A DNA stretch of 53,919 bases from Candidatus Zhuqueibacterota bacterium (GTDB taxonomy: Bacteria > Zhuqueibacterota > Zhuqueibacteria > Thermofontimicrobiales > Thiofontviventaceae). Of this stretch, positions 36,210 to 45,832 are shown piece by piece. The DNA lies in NCBI GenBank assembly GCA_016926625.1, contig JAFGOE010000098.1, forward strand, positions 1 to 53,919, in the 5' to 3' direction. Numbering within the stretch: the first letter of the stretch is position 1; each line of letters opens with the position of its first letter. Under the pieces are notes generated by a model, which ran no database searches, was not told the origin of the DNA, and was given only the letters and a program-made list of their open reading frames with translations. The position numbers and the translations under genes are program-made.

Positions 36210-36779
36210 ATGAAAAAGCACATCATAATTCTTCTTTTAATAGCCCTGGCAGTCTTTTTTATCCGTTGTAGTGTTCAAGCACCTGAAGTAAAAATAACAG
36301 GGGAAAAAACCGCTTTGGAGAATCAGATTATCGGAACGTATGAAGATATTGAACAGGATTCATGGAATATCGCGTCGGTGCGGTCGACTTCACCGAATGA
36401 GGTGAAGCAAATATCAGAAGAAAAAAAGAAGGTTCTCAGCGCGGTACAAAACAGACGATTTAATAAGGACGATGTGAATGAATTAAAACGTGATGGTGTA
36501 ATCGGTGAGAGCAGTGCCGGGAAACTGGTTATCATCGATGCCGATAAGATGAACAGCGATACAGAATACAAGAAGCGGGTCGAGAAGGTAATAGCAGACG
36601 AAAATCGCGATCGAAACATAATTATCGAGCGAACGATGCAGGTAAACGAACAGGTCTCAGAAGCCGATGAAGACAGGGTTTTGAAAATATTCGCTAAAAT
36701 TTTTCAGGATGAATCAGAAGCGAATACATGGATTCAGAATGAGGATGGAACGTGGATGAAGAAAGGACAGGTAAATTAG
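36210..36779 (+). CDS. DUF1318-like lipoprotein (189 aa)
   Basis: An N-terminal lipoprotein signal (MKKHIIILLLIALAVFFIRC) is followed by a charged, mostly helical region. The core resembles DUF1318/YdbL proteins: repeated EN/R-rich segments such as SEEKKKVLSAVQNRRFNKDDVNELKRDGVIGESSAGKLVI, ADENRDRNIIIERTM and a C-terminal W-x-N-x-DGTW motif. YdbL-type proteins occur beside outer-membrane or periplasmic genes, and their role is unknown. GGAGG at 36193-36197 is 12 bases from the ATG, slightly long. It is the gene immediately upstream of the TPR-CHAT giant, 277 bases away. Confidence 0.82.
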   Translation: MKKHIIILLLIALAVFFIRCSVQAPEVKITGEKTALENQIIGTYEDIEQDSWNIASVRSTSPNEVKQISEEKKKVLSAVQNRRFNKDDVNELKRDGVIGESSAGKLVIIDADKMNSDTEYKKRVEKVIADENRDRNIIIERTMQVNEQVSEADEDRVLKIFAKIFQDESEANTWIQNEDGTWMKKGQVN

Positions 36780-36987
36780 GCAGAAGGCAATCATGGCAGT
36801 TGAGGTTCGATACTTTGGGGCAACTGTCTTTAATGATGAACGATGAAGTGACCGGGTATAATATCTCGGTGCCGAACGGAACCTCATCATCCAAAATCAT
36901 AGTGATGTTTTTCGATATGAAGCATGTTATCGTTTTACCCGGCCGGGTGATGTGACTCACATAAGAGATAGAAGTCTGATATACCAT
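36694..36987 (-). CDS. Possible small protein (97 aa), uncertain
   Basis: A minus-strand frame opens with ATG at 36987, preceded by GGAGG with a 6-base gap, an ideal ribosome binding site. It would lie in the otherwise empty gap between the DUF1318 gene and the CHAT giant and overlap the 3' end of the DUF1318 gene by 86 bases on the other strand. The product (MVYQTSISYVSHITRPGKTI...) has no recognised domain, and its last third, opposite the DUF1318 gene, looks less protein-like. A chance frame is quite possible. Confidence 0.3.
   Translation of the reverse strand: MVYQTSISYVSHITRPGKTITCFISKNITMILDDEVPFGTEILYPVTSSFIIKDSCPKVSNLNCHDCLLPNLPVLSSSTFHPHSESMYSLLIHPEKF
36937..36948. repeat. 12-bp perfect palindrome ACCCGGCCGGGT
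   Basis: A GC-rich perfect palindrome in an AT-rich gap between the DUF1318 gene and the CHAT giant, about 110 bases before the giant's start. There is no loop and no T run, so it is not a terminator. An operator is possible; it also lies inside the uncertain minus-strand frame. Confidence 0.4.
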
Positions 36988-37056
36988 TTTCTTCCTCCAA
37001 ATGCCAAAATAAGGCCACTGGTCGAACCAACACAGTTAACTAAATGCGAGTATTAC

Positions 37057-40000
37057 ATGATACATCGATACCTGGTTTGTTGTATTTCAGTCGTCATTTT
37101 ATGTACGGTGACATGTAGTCATCTAAGCGACAGTACCATCAACGAACAAATAATCCCTCCTGCACGCAGTTTATCAGGTTATCACCTCGCAGACCTCTAC
37201 CATCAACTAACAACGCATCCGAATATTGATATCATGCCGGCTCTATCGCCTGACGGGAGATGGCTTGCGTTCGCTTCAAAACGAAGTGGCAACATGGATA
37301 TCTGGGTCAAGCCCGTGAACGGTGGAAAAGCGATTCAGATAACACAACATAAGGCTGATGATCTGTATCCTGAATGGTGCCCGAAATTAAAATATTTATA
37401 CTTTGTATCCTCCAGGGAGGATGCCGCTGGTGATATTTGGAAAATAGAGATCAGTCGTATCGATGAGGACGACATCATGCTCGGAGACATGAGTAAGGTC
37501 ACCGACTATCTGGGCATTGATGAATCGCCGAAAGTATCGCCTGATGCTTCGATGATAGCCTATACCTCGGACAGGGGGGGATCGAGGAACATCTGGATCT
37601 ATGATATCAAAAAAAGAACCAATTTTAGATTAACGCGATATGGGGGGATGAGTCCGTGCTGGTCACCGGATTCGCGCAATATCTGCTTTTCATCTCTGCG
37701 GAATGATATCTCAGAACGCAGCAAGTTGTATACGATCAGCGTACCCCCCAACGACGATCGAGCATCGATGAGCTATCGTGATCAGGATGAGGCGTTCCCA
37801 ATAACGAATGGAACAACGATCGATGCCCTGCCGAGTTGGTCTCCACAGGGTGACAAGATCGTGTTCACTCGCTATGAAATCGATACAAACGAGGACGGGA
37901 CTATAAATCCTCAGGATATGCCGACGATTTTCACGATTGACATTAAAACAAAGATATCGATGCAAATTTTACCCGGAGATAAATATGCGTATTTCCCTCA
38001 TTGGGGGAGTGATCAAACGATTTACTATGTCTCTGAGAAAGACGGCAATTTTGATATCTGGTCTATAGCTGAAAATGGCCCTATCCCGAAGCAGGAAAAT
38101 GCGTTTTTACAATATCAATTTGCAGAATTATTTTTTCCCATGGAGACGGATTTCTCGACATTTGGTACCACGAGCGAGAACACGAATCAATCTGAATTAT
38201 ACATGCGACTGCTGGGGTTTAGCCGTACCTTCGAATTTTTTCCAGATGATCAGACTTGGTCTAATTACGCTTTATTAGAAATTATTAAAACATATTATGC
38301 TTTGGAAAAAAGCCAATTAGCAGAAATATATAAACAGATACTTTTAGAAAAAGATGTAATTCCAAAAGATATTGCAGGAAATCTGTCATTAATATCCTTA
38401 AAAGCAGATATAAACAAGGATCATGAAAAACGACAGAGGCTTGAATACCATTTAAGGCACTTGTATCAGGAGAGTAATGAATATTTTGGTGATGAGGAGT
38501 TGACGATCCGATTCGACATGGTGATCGCCGAGGTGTACTCGCACCTGGGTGATGTGATCAACGCTATCGATACATATAATACGATAAAAAGACAGTATCC
38601 TCATCAAAGGAACTTTGCCGCGATGGCACAGATAAGGCTCTCAGAAAATTATGAATCTATTGGCACATCTGATGAGGTTGTAAACAGCTATATTGAGGTG
38701 GTCCGGAATTATCCGGATCAGGTCAAGTGGGTTGATCATGCGTTAGAGAAATTAGTGGCTGATCAAAGTGCTGTTGATCATGTTCAGCGTATTGAAAATT
38801 ATCGTGAACTGATCGATAAGTTTCCTGAGGTGAAGAAATTAGGAGCGAGAATGACACTTGAGATCGCTCGGTCGTTTTATCAGGCAGGGGATTTGAAGAA
38901 TGCTGAGACAGAAATCACGACGCTATCTCAAGTATTTGCGGGTGAAGAAGAGGAACTTGCTGAGGCTGAATTACTATTAGTCGAAGTACATGTCAAGCGC
39001 GATGATGAGTTAAGAGCGATACACCAGTTGAAATCGATTGCAGAAAAGTACAGTGAACTGAAAAGCGGTTACTATGTGATTCAGGCTAAACAGCGATTAT
39101 TAGATTTGTACTTAAGTTCAGCAAGGAGGTTGAGGAATGCAGGTGATTATGAGTTAGCGATCATGCGCTATCGTGGGGCTATTGATATACAGTTTCACAA
39201 TGTCGAAGCACACCGCGGTCAGGTGTTTATCATGTCAAGAGTAGGCCAATTAGATAATTCGATTTATTACTATTCACAGCAACACGAACAGAGTCCGGAT
39301 GATGAGATTATCCAGTACATACTCGGATTGTGTTATTCTTACAAAGCGACTGAGCTCAGTGAAGAGAGTAACGACATTTCCCGGTTAGATATATCGATGT
39401 TAAAGAAATCAAATACAATGATAGAAGATGCACTATCGCGAAATTATCAATTAATTCATGCCTACCTGACGTTGAGTTACAACTATGAGATCAGCGAGCA
39501 TTTTGATAACTATAATTTGAATCGACAGAAGACATTAGCCGAAAGGGTGTTTGATACCATTTCTACCCCGATCGTATCCTTGTGGCGCTCCGTTACATTT
39601 CAGCGACCGCTTTCTGCCGAACGATGGTATGAAAAAGCCATAGATGCGTTGACCACGGGTATTTCGTTAAATGATGAGGAGACCGATCCTCAGCTCGAGA
39701 GCGAACTCGCACTAAATCTGGCGCAAAATTACTACAATCTTGAGGAATTCGGTTTCGAAAAGGCATATGAATTTTACCACAGGAAATTAAAATTTGACAC
39801 GACGTTTACCAGTCTGGCGAATAAGGCTGAAATTTACAAGCGCATGGGACATTGTGCCGTCGTTGTGGAGGATGGTGAACGAGGTCCCGTGTATCTTAAA
39901 AAGGCGATTCAGCTTTTCACAAAATTGGAGAATGAGCAACAGGTCTTGATCAACATCAAGCGATTGGCGCTTCTCTATCAATCTGCCGGTAATTATGAGG

Positions 40001-43000
40001 AAGCGATCGACTATTATGATCAGGGAATTGAAATTGAGGAAAAATATGAATTATGGAATGAGGTTCAAAAAAGTTACCGTAGTATTGCATATAATTATCA
40101 ATTGTTAAATGACGAAGAAGAGGCAATTCGCTATGCGTCGTTATCAGCAGAATTACTGGCAAGCAAAAAAGTGAAGGTCATTGAAAAGGAACCGAACTGG
40201 ATTAAGCTGGGGATATTGGGAATTGAATTTCCGGTGTACAATATAGGGTCTTTAGGCTCCGGTGAGTCGACTGCGATAGAGGGTTTTACTACAGAAGAAG
40301 AGACGGCTTTAACGTATTCGATCATGGCTGACGCATACATAAAACAAAGAAATTACGAAAAAGCGATCGTCTATTATCGTAAAAAATTATCAATCTACAG
40401 AGCCTACAAAGATAAGCTCGCTGAATCTATATTTCTCAATAATATAGGTTACTTATACTATTTAAAAGGCGATTATTCGAATGCGGGCAGATATTTTGAG
40501 GAGTCTTATATCGTAGCGCAGAGTAATCACTTAATCGCAGGTATGGCTTACAATGCGATCAACATGGGTTCTATTGGTGTCATTCTGATGAAAAATAGCA
40601 AATTGGAAGAATCGAATGGAAAATATGAAATCTATTTACACGAAACACTCGGCTATTTTAATGCGAACACAATCGGTTTGGAACGAGAGAGAGTACAATT
40701 GTTTTTGATGTTGGGCAATATCAGTTACTATTCGAACCAGGGAAATGACGCAGAACCAGAATCCCAGCATTTGGACGAAGGGATCAGAAATTATCAAAAA
40801 ACGTTATCTTCATTATCAAAGTCGTTCGAATTCTACACTACAGCGCATCAATTAGCAGCGAACAAGAAGTATTACTATGAGCTTATCTTAGCTGATATGA
40901 ATTTAGCTCATTTATATTCTATGGTCCATGAGTTTAGCCATGCACTGGACCATTTGCAGGAAGCCAGAATCAATGCCATTAAACATGAATATATCTCTCA
41001 AATCTGGCGTATTGATCATATGATAGCCGGCATCATTATCAAAAACGTCGAGGAAGCCGATTTAAAACGAATCGGCTTCAATCATAGTGCGGCATTTTAT
41101 TATTTGGAGGCGATCAGTATACTAGAGGAGAACTCCGCAAGAACGACCGACGCGCAATTGACTCCAATATACCTGCAGGATATGGAACGATTGTATAAAG
41201 ATGCAATTCGATATTATTTGAAGATCGATAGCGATACGGCGTTTTTATTAGCAGAACGAATGCGCTCAAAAAAATATCTCGATATTATTTCTACCCATAA
41301 ATTGGAATTGAAGAAAGAGCGACATAAAAATTTTATCGGTTTAGCCAGAGATAACAACAGACGAATCGCGGAAATCGAATCGCAGATAAGGCAGGAATTA
41401 TCCCTGGCCGATCCTTCGCCAACTGAGTTAAGGCGTTTACAGCAACAAAAACAAGTGTACGTCGAGGAATATAAAGAATTATTAAGAGAAATGAACGCAG
41501 AAGATCCTGAACTGGAATCAATGGTCCATGTCAATCCGGATCTCATAGAAACAGTTCGCTCGATTTTGACGCCGAATACCATCGTATTCAGCTACAGCAT
41601 CATCGATGATAGTGTGCATATCTGGTCTTTCGATCAATTTTCATCAAACTATGTATGTGGCACTGAGTTTCATTTAACTGATTACTTTAATAAAAATTTG
41701 TTATTAACTAAAAATAATGTGGATAGTTTAATCAGTAACTTAGATTATGACTATGTACATGAGAAATTGATCCAACCGTTATATCCGTTGATAGAAGATT
41801 ACAGCAACATCGTCATCGTGCCCGATGAGATGCTCTATCTGGTACCGTTTCACTCCTTGTTGTATATAAAAAACAAAGCTATTTTTCGTTCAAAATCGGT
41901 AGTCCTGGTCCCGAGTATCTCGAGTTATTATTTCAGTTACCAAAAACGAAGGATAAAGGGTAACAACGTCCTGCTTACTGAACAGTCTGAGTTAAGCCAT
42001 ATCTTTGAGGAACACGGGTATTCAGTCGTTCAGTTGGAGGACAGAAAGTCATTGACTGAGGATGAGTTAAGGGATAAATTTGAATATAGCGACATTATTC
42101 ATTTAGACGTGGAAATGAATTGGGATAGCGTGGATCCATTGCTGAGCCGAGTCGATATAGCCGCTGTTGGATATTTGGAGACCAAAGAACTCTTTGCTCT
42201 CGATTTGAAATCGAATCTGATTATACTGAACAGTGAATTTGTGAGTGATTTTCCAAATGAAATCAATTTAATTGGATTTAACAGGGCGGCGCTGTACGCT
42301 GGCACTCCCACGATTTTATATTCCTTATGGCCGGTAGATAAACCGATGCGCACCAAGTTCTATGATTATTTTTATGGATATCTGGTCGATTTTCCGCCAG
42401 GCATTGCTTTATCGTGTGCGAAAGAGGCGATGATAGCAGAGGGAGAGACATTTAATGACTGGGGTGGTTATCAATTATTCGGATTTCAGGGAATGACACA
42501 AGAGGAAGCAGAACAGTATTCTCTTGACCAATTAGAGAACATGGTGAGGATGGGATACATTTCCCTCGAAGAACAAGATTTTGAAGAGGCCATACATGAT
42601 TATGAACAAGCGCTCAAGATGGCGCAGACCTTGAACAGTGATCGTTATGTCAGAATTTTGAGAGAGCAATTAATAGAGGCTGCCGCTTTAGGTGGTCATT
42701 TTCAAAAAGCAATTGATTATCAGCTGCAAGTACTGGATGAAGCGACATGGAATAAGGATATCGATGGGATTTTAGGGAGTTACCGTAATTTAGCGATATT
42801 CTATACAGAGCAAGGCAACCAGGTGGAAGCGCTGGCAAGGCAGAAGGCGTACATCGAGCTGTTAGAGGAACATGATCGCACGACGTTAATGGGCGAAGCC
42901 TATCTGAAACTAGGTCTGATCATGGAGCGGTTGAAACAGTACACCGATGCTCTGTTATCATTCGATCGAGCCATGGCATATTACGAACGTACAGGGGATA

Positions 43001-45408
43001 AACATGGAATGGCAGAGTCGGCTAGCCAGAGAGGACGAATGAACCTCATGTACCTGGATGATTACATCAGTGCTCTTGATTTTTACTCGTCTGCATTATC
43101 ATTAGCTGAGTCGACAGATGATGAACCCAATATCGTAAAAACGCATCACAACATGGGTCTGGCATTTGAGAAAATTGGGGATTATCGTTCAGCATATCAC
43201 CATTTAATGCAGGCCTACGAGCTTGCGTTGGATATCGACGATAGCGAGCTGATCATCGTTTCCCGTCAATTTTTAGCTAATGTGAGCTGGAAAATGGGTG
43301 ATTACGATGCAGCTCTCGACTATCAGGATCGGGTTTTGAACGATTTAGAAGAGAGTGGAAATCATAAGTATCGGATTATAGGATATGCGACTAAGGGCTT
43401 AATCATGATGAGTCTGGGTCAGTCTGAGGAGGCACTCGATGCAGAGAAACAGGCGTTGTTTCTGGCTCGGCGTTATAGTGAACTCAACGATGAAGCAACC
43501 ATTCAAAAAAACATCGGATTAATTTATCTGGCCAATAATGAATATGGTTTAGCGCGTGATGCCTTCAAGCAATCGCTGATTATCGATCAAAGTCTGGAGT
43601 CGAAACGAGGGATCGCCTATGATCAGCGCGACTTTGGAATTCTATACAACAACATGAATTCACCAGATTCTGCCTTATATCATCTGAGACTGGCGTTATC
43701 GATGAGCCAGCAGATCGGTGATCGGCGTAATGAGACTCACTGTTATTACGAGATCGGGCGGGCACATAATCTACTGCGTAACGATAAAATGGCGATCGAT
43801 ACATTAAAAATTGCGGAGCAATTATCGACACATCTCATTTTGAATGAATTGCAGTGGAGAACGATGCGGGAACTGGCATTCGTTTACAAACGCACCGGAA
43901 ATAGCGAACAAGCCTCGTATTATTTCGAGCAAGCGATCGGCATCATCGAGCAGATGCGATCGAAAATAAAATTAGAACAATATCAATCCGGTTTCATCGA
44001 TGACAAAGTAGAAGTGTATGGTGAATATATCGAATTCTTAATCGCAGACGGAGATGATGGCAAGGCGTTTGAGGTTCTGGAGCGATCGAGATCGAGAAGT
44101 TTCCTGGATTTGCTCGGTAACAAAGATATATCGTTAGGTGGCAGCGGTATGACAGGTATTTACTATGAGGTTAAAGAAATAGAACGTCATATCAAACGAA
44201 TCGAAGCCAAGTTATCGCACTTGAGATTGCAACGTGATAGCCATCGTACAGCGTCAGACAAGGAATCTTCTCTTCAAGATTCGTTAACTTTTTATAACAG
44301 AGAATACGCTGATCGAATTGAAATGTTGGACCAGAGCGCCGGAGAGTTAGCTGATTTAGCTCATGTCAGGATTGTTCGGGCATCAGATATCCAAAGTCTA
44401 TTGACCGATCAAACCATGTTAATCGAATATTTTAAGATCAAGGATCGATTGATTACATGGACTATCACGAAAGATAAAGTTGAAACGTACCGTATCGATC
44501 TGACGGCGTTTCCATTGGAGCAGTTTGTTGCGGATTTCAGGACAGGGATCAGCCAGCGGGTTTCTGTGAATGAGCTGGCAAAACAACTTTATGACAAGAT
44601 CATCTCTCCGATGCGGAACGATTTAAATGAAATCGAAACGTTAATTATTGTCCCTCATAGTGTATTACATTACTTACCCTTTGCAGCGCTGATGGATGAA
44701 AATCATATGTATTTAATCGATCATTTTTCCATCGCCCTGTCCCCGAGTGCATCGGTATTCGAATTTTGTTATAAAAAAGGAGAACGGTACGATAGGGATG
44801 ATATTGGAGATTTTACTATTCTGGCGTTAGGCAATCCGGATTTGAATTCACCTGTTTTCGATCTTCCGTTTGCAGAGAAGGAGATAGAGAGTATTGCGTT
44901 CGATTACGACAACGTGCTTGTCTACATGAATAAGTTTGCCAGTGAAAATATCATACGAGAACAGGCATCCTCAGCAGATATGATATTATTTTCATGCCAC
45001 GGAGAATTCGATCCTAACGATCCGTTAAAGTCACGGCTGTTGTTATCAGAAGATGAGGAACATGATGGAAATCTTGAAGCCAGGGAGATTTTTGGAATCG
45101 ATATGAACAGCTATCTGATCGCTATGAGCGCTTGTGAGACCGGTTTAAGCAAAATACGCGGAGGCGATGAAGTCATCGGTCTGAACAGGAGCCTTATATT
45201 TGCCGGAGGGACATCATTGCTATCGAGTTTATGGAAAGTGGATGATTTAGCAACGGCTGTTTTGATCAAACGATTTTTCAGAAATTTAAAAAACACGAAG
45301 ATTAACAAGGCTGAAGCATTGCGGCAATCACAACTTATCGTGCGTCAGGAGGTCAATGCACATCCTTCATATTGGGCCTCATTTTATTTGACTGGTGATT
45401 TTAGATAA
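37057..45408 (+). CDS. Exported propeller-TPR-CHAT-TPR-CHAT protein (2783 aa), one inactive and one active-type caspase-like domain
   Basis: A very large fusion, probably a periplasmic or membrane-anchored protease or scaffold. The start at 37057 begins a signal segment (MIHRYLVCCISVVILCTVTCSH), possibly a lipoprotein with Cys at VTC. Residues about 45-360 form a TolB/PD40-like beta-propeller (ALSPDGRWLAFASKRSGNMD, SPDASMIAYTSDRGG, SWSPQGDKIVFTRYE). Long TPR arrays follow to about residue 1480. CHAT domain 1 covers about 1480-1815: His1682 is kept (IIHLDVEM) but the catalytic Cys position is Glu1727 (ILNSEFVSD). A second TPR array (about 1825-2310) leads to CHAT domain 2 with His2648 (SCHGEF) and Cys2693 (MSACETG), the caspase-like dyad. 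CHAT enzymes belong to clan CD peptidases. No clear ribosome binding site precedes 37057; the frame stays open upstream to 36952. No cas genes are nearby. The substrate is unknown. Confidence 0.93.
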   Translation: MIHRYLVCCISVVILCTVTCSHLSDSTINEQIIPPARSLSGYHLADLYHQLTTHPNIDIMPALSPDGRWLAFASKRSGNMDIWVKPVNGGKAIQITQHKADDLYPEWCPKLKYLYFVSSREDAAGDIWKIEISRIDEDDIMLGDMSKVTDYLGIDESPKVSPDASMIAYTSDRGGSRNIWIYDIKKRTNFRLTRYGGMSPCWSPDSRNICFSSLRNDISERSKLYTISVPPNDDRASMSYRDQDEAFPITNGTTIDALPSWSPQGDKIVFTRYEIDTNEDGTINPQDMPTIFTIDIKTKISMQILPGDKYAYFPHWGSDQTIYYVSEKDGNFDIWSIAENGPIPKQENAFLQYQFAELFFPMETDFSTFGTTSENTNQSELYMRLLGFSRTFEFFPDDQTWSNYALLEIIKTYYALEKSQLAEIYKQILLEKDVIPKDIAGNLSLISLKADINKDHEKRQRLEYHLRHLYQESNEYFGDEELTIRFDMVIAEVYSHLGDVINAIDTYNTIKRQYPHQRNFAAMAQIRLSENYESIGTSDEVVNSYIEVVRNYPDQVKWVDHALEKLVADQSAVDHVQRIENYRELIDKFPEVKKLGARMTLEIARSFYQAGDLKNAETEITTLSQVFAGEEEELAEAELLLVEVHVKRDDELRAIHQLKSIAEKYSELKSGYYVIQAKQRLLDLYLSSARRLRNAGDYELAIMRYRGAIDIQFHNVEAHRGQVFIMSRVGQLDNSIYYYSQQHEQSPDDEIIQYILGLCYSYKATELSEESNDISRLDISMLKKSNTMIEDALSRNYQLIHAYLTLSYNYEISEHFDNYNLNRQKTLAERVFDTISTPIVSLWRSVTFQRPLSAERWYEKAIDALTTGISLNDEETDPQLESELALNLAQNYYNLEEFGFEKAYEFYHRKLKFDTTFTSLANKAEIYKRMGHCAVVVEDGERGPVYLKKAIQLFTKLENEQQVLINIKRLALLYQSAGNYEEAIDYYDQGIEIEEKYELWNEVQKSYRSIAYNYQLLNDEEEAIRYASLSAELLASKKVKVIEKEPNWIKLGILGIEFPVYNIGSLGSGESTAIEGFTTEEETALTYSIMADAYIKQRNYEKAIVYYRKKLSIYRAYKDKLAESIFLNNIGYLYYLKGDYSNAGRYFEESYIVAQSNHLIAGMAYNAINMGSIGVILMKNSKLEESNGKYEIYLHETLGYFNANTIGLERERVQLFLMLGNISYYSNQGNDAEPESQHLDEGIRNYQKTLSSLSKSFEFYTTAHQLAANKKYYYELILADMNLAHLYSMVHEFSHALDHLQEARINAIKHEYISQIWRIDHMIAGIIIKNVEEADLKRIGFNHSAAFYYLEAISILEENSARTTDAQLTPIYLQDMERLYKDAIRYYLKIDSDTAFLLAERMRSKKYLDIISTHKLELKKERHKNFIGLARDNNRRIAEIESQIRQELSLADPSPTELRRLQQQKQVYVEEYKELLREMNAEDPELESMVHVNPDLIETVRSILTPNTIVFSYSIIDDSVHIWSFDQFSSNYVCGTEFHLTDYFNKNLLLTKNNVDSLISNLDYDYVHEKLIQPLYPLIEDYSNIVIVPDEMLYLVPFHSLLYIKNKAIFRSKSVVLVPSISSYYFSYQKRRIKGNNVLLTEQSELSHIFEEHGYSVVQLEDRKSLTEDELRDKFEYSDIIHLDVEMNWDSVDPLLSRVDIAAVGYLETKELFALDLKSNLIILNSEFVSDFPNEINLIGFNRAALYAGTPTILYSLWPVDKPMRTKFYDYFYGYLVDFPPGIALSCAKEAMIAEGETFNDWGGYQLFGFQGMTQEEAEQYSLDQLENMVRMGYISLEEQDFEEAIHDYEQALKMAQTLNSDRYVRILREQLIEAAALGGHFQKAIDYQLQVLDEATWNKDIDGILGSYRNLAIFYTEQGNQVEALARQKAYIELLEEHDRTTLMGEAYLKLGLIMERLKQYTDALLSFDRAMAYYERTGDKHGMAESASQRGRMNLMYLDDYISALDFYSSALSLAESTDDEPNIVKTHHNMGLAFEKIGDYRSAYHHLMQAYELALDIDDSELIIVSRQFLANVSWKMGDYDAALDYQDRVLNDLEESGNHKYRIIGYATKGLIMMSLGQSEEALDAEKQALFLARRYSELNDEATIQKNIGLIYLANNEYGLARDAFKQSLIIDQSLESKRGIAYDQRDFGILYNNMNSPDSALYHLRLALSMSQQIGDRRNETHCYYEIGRAHNLLRNDKMAIDTLKIAEQLSTHLILNELQWRTMRELAFVYKRTGNSEQASYYFEQAIGIIEQMRSKIKLEQYQSGFIDDKVEVYGEYIEFLIADGDDGKAFEVLERSRSRSFLDLLGNKDISLGGSGMTGIYYEVKEIERHIKRIEAKLSHLRLQRDSHRTASDKESSLQDSLTFYNREYADRIEMLDQSAGELADLAHVRIVRASDIQSLLTDQTMLIEYFKIKDRLITWTITKDKVETYRIDLTAFPLEQFVADFRTGISQRVSVNELAKQLYDKIISPMRNDLNEIETLIIVPHSVLHYLPFAALMDENHMYLIDHFSIALSPSASVFEFCYKKGERYDRDDIGDFTILALGNPDLNSPVFDLPFAEKEIESIAFDYDNVLVYMNKFASENIIREQASSADMILFSCHGEFDPNDPLKSRLLLSEDEEHDGNLEAREIFGIDMNSYLIAMSACETGLSKIRGGDEVIGLNRSLIFAGGTSLLSSLWKVDDLATAVLIKRFFRNLKNTKINKAEALRQSQLIVRQEVNAHPSYWASFYLTGDFR

Positions 45409-45415
45409 AAAATTC

Positions 45416-45444
45416 TTGACAATAATGAAAAAATATCGTATTAT
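45416..45444 (+). promoter_or_regulatory. Near-consensus sigma70 promoter of the small lipoprotein gene
   Basis: TTGACA (45416-45421), a 17-bp spacer and TATTAT (45439-45444). It starts 7 bases after the stop codon of the CHAT giant and 68 bases before the lipoprotein ATG, so the small gene has its own strong promoter. Confidence 0.88.
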
Positions 45445-45511
45445 ATTTTTCATAACGGTAAATGGTTAAAACTGTTTGCTATTTGTAAGTCCAAGTGAGG
45501 AGGGTAATATA

Positions 45512-45688
45512 ATGAAACGATTCTTTATCACATTTATCATCGCTGTATTTTTAACTGCCTCATTGCTGGTTGCTGGCTGCAGTGAGAAAAAAGCAGAGCA
45601 AGTAGAAGAAACAGTAGAAGAAACAGTGGAAGAAACACTGTCCGATACGGCTGAAGTCTTGGAAGACACAACCGTAGTTGCTGAGTAA
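45512..45688 (+). CDS. Small acidic lipoprotein (58 aa)
   Basis: A short secreted lipoprotein. MKRFFITFIIAVFLTASLLVAGC is a textbook lipoprotein signal with lipobox VAGC. The mature part is only about 36 residues, starts SEKKAEQ and consists largely of an EETV-type repeat (VEETVEETVEET) followed by more acidic residues, with no aromatic residues. GAGGAGGG stands 7 bases before the ATG. The gene has its own near-consensus promoter and a strong terminator, so it is probably abundantly expressed. It resembles small envelope lipoproteins in build only; no family is recognised. Confidence 0.88.
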   Translation: MKRFFITFIIAVFLTASLLVAGCSEKKAEQVEETVEETVEETLSDTAEVLEDTTVVAE

Positions 45689-45752
45689 TTACTAATAGTA
45701 AAACGATTATATTGGATTTTATAGCAAATTCATTAACCGTTTGATTAGATAC

Positions 45753-45788
45753 AAGGAGGAAAATTTAATAATTTTCCTCCTTTTTTTT
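45753..45788 (+). terminator. Strong rho-independent terminator after the small lipoprotein gene
   Basis: A 12-bp perfect stem, AAGGAGGAAAAT (45753-45764) and ATTTTCCTCCTT (45771-45782), has a 6-base loop and a run of eight T (45781-45788) at its end. Confidence 0.9.
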
Positions 45789-45832
45789 AGAACTGTGTCG
45801 ATATTCATCGATTACACGGTCATACTTGATTC

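Noticed and set aside
36752..36955. 67-codon plus-strand frame overlapping the end of the DUF1318 gene
   Set aside because: There is no ribosome binding site and no recognisable domain. The minus-strand frame opposite has the better start signal.
37057..45408. Type III-E CRISPR TPR-CHAT (Craspase-like) system
   Set aside because: No cas gene or CRISPR array is present anywhere in the window, and the protein carries an export signal and a propeller.
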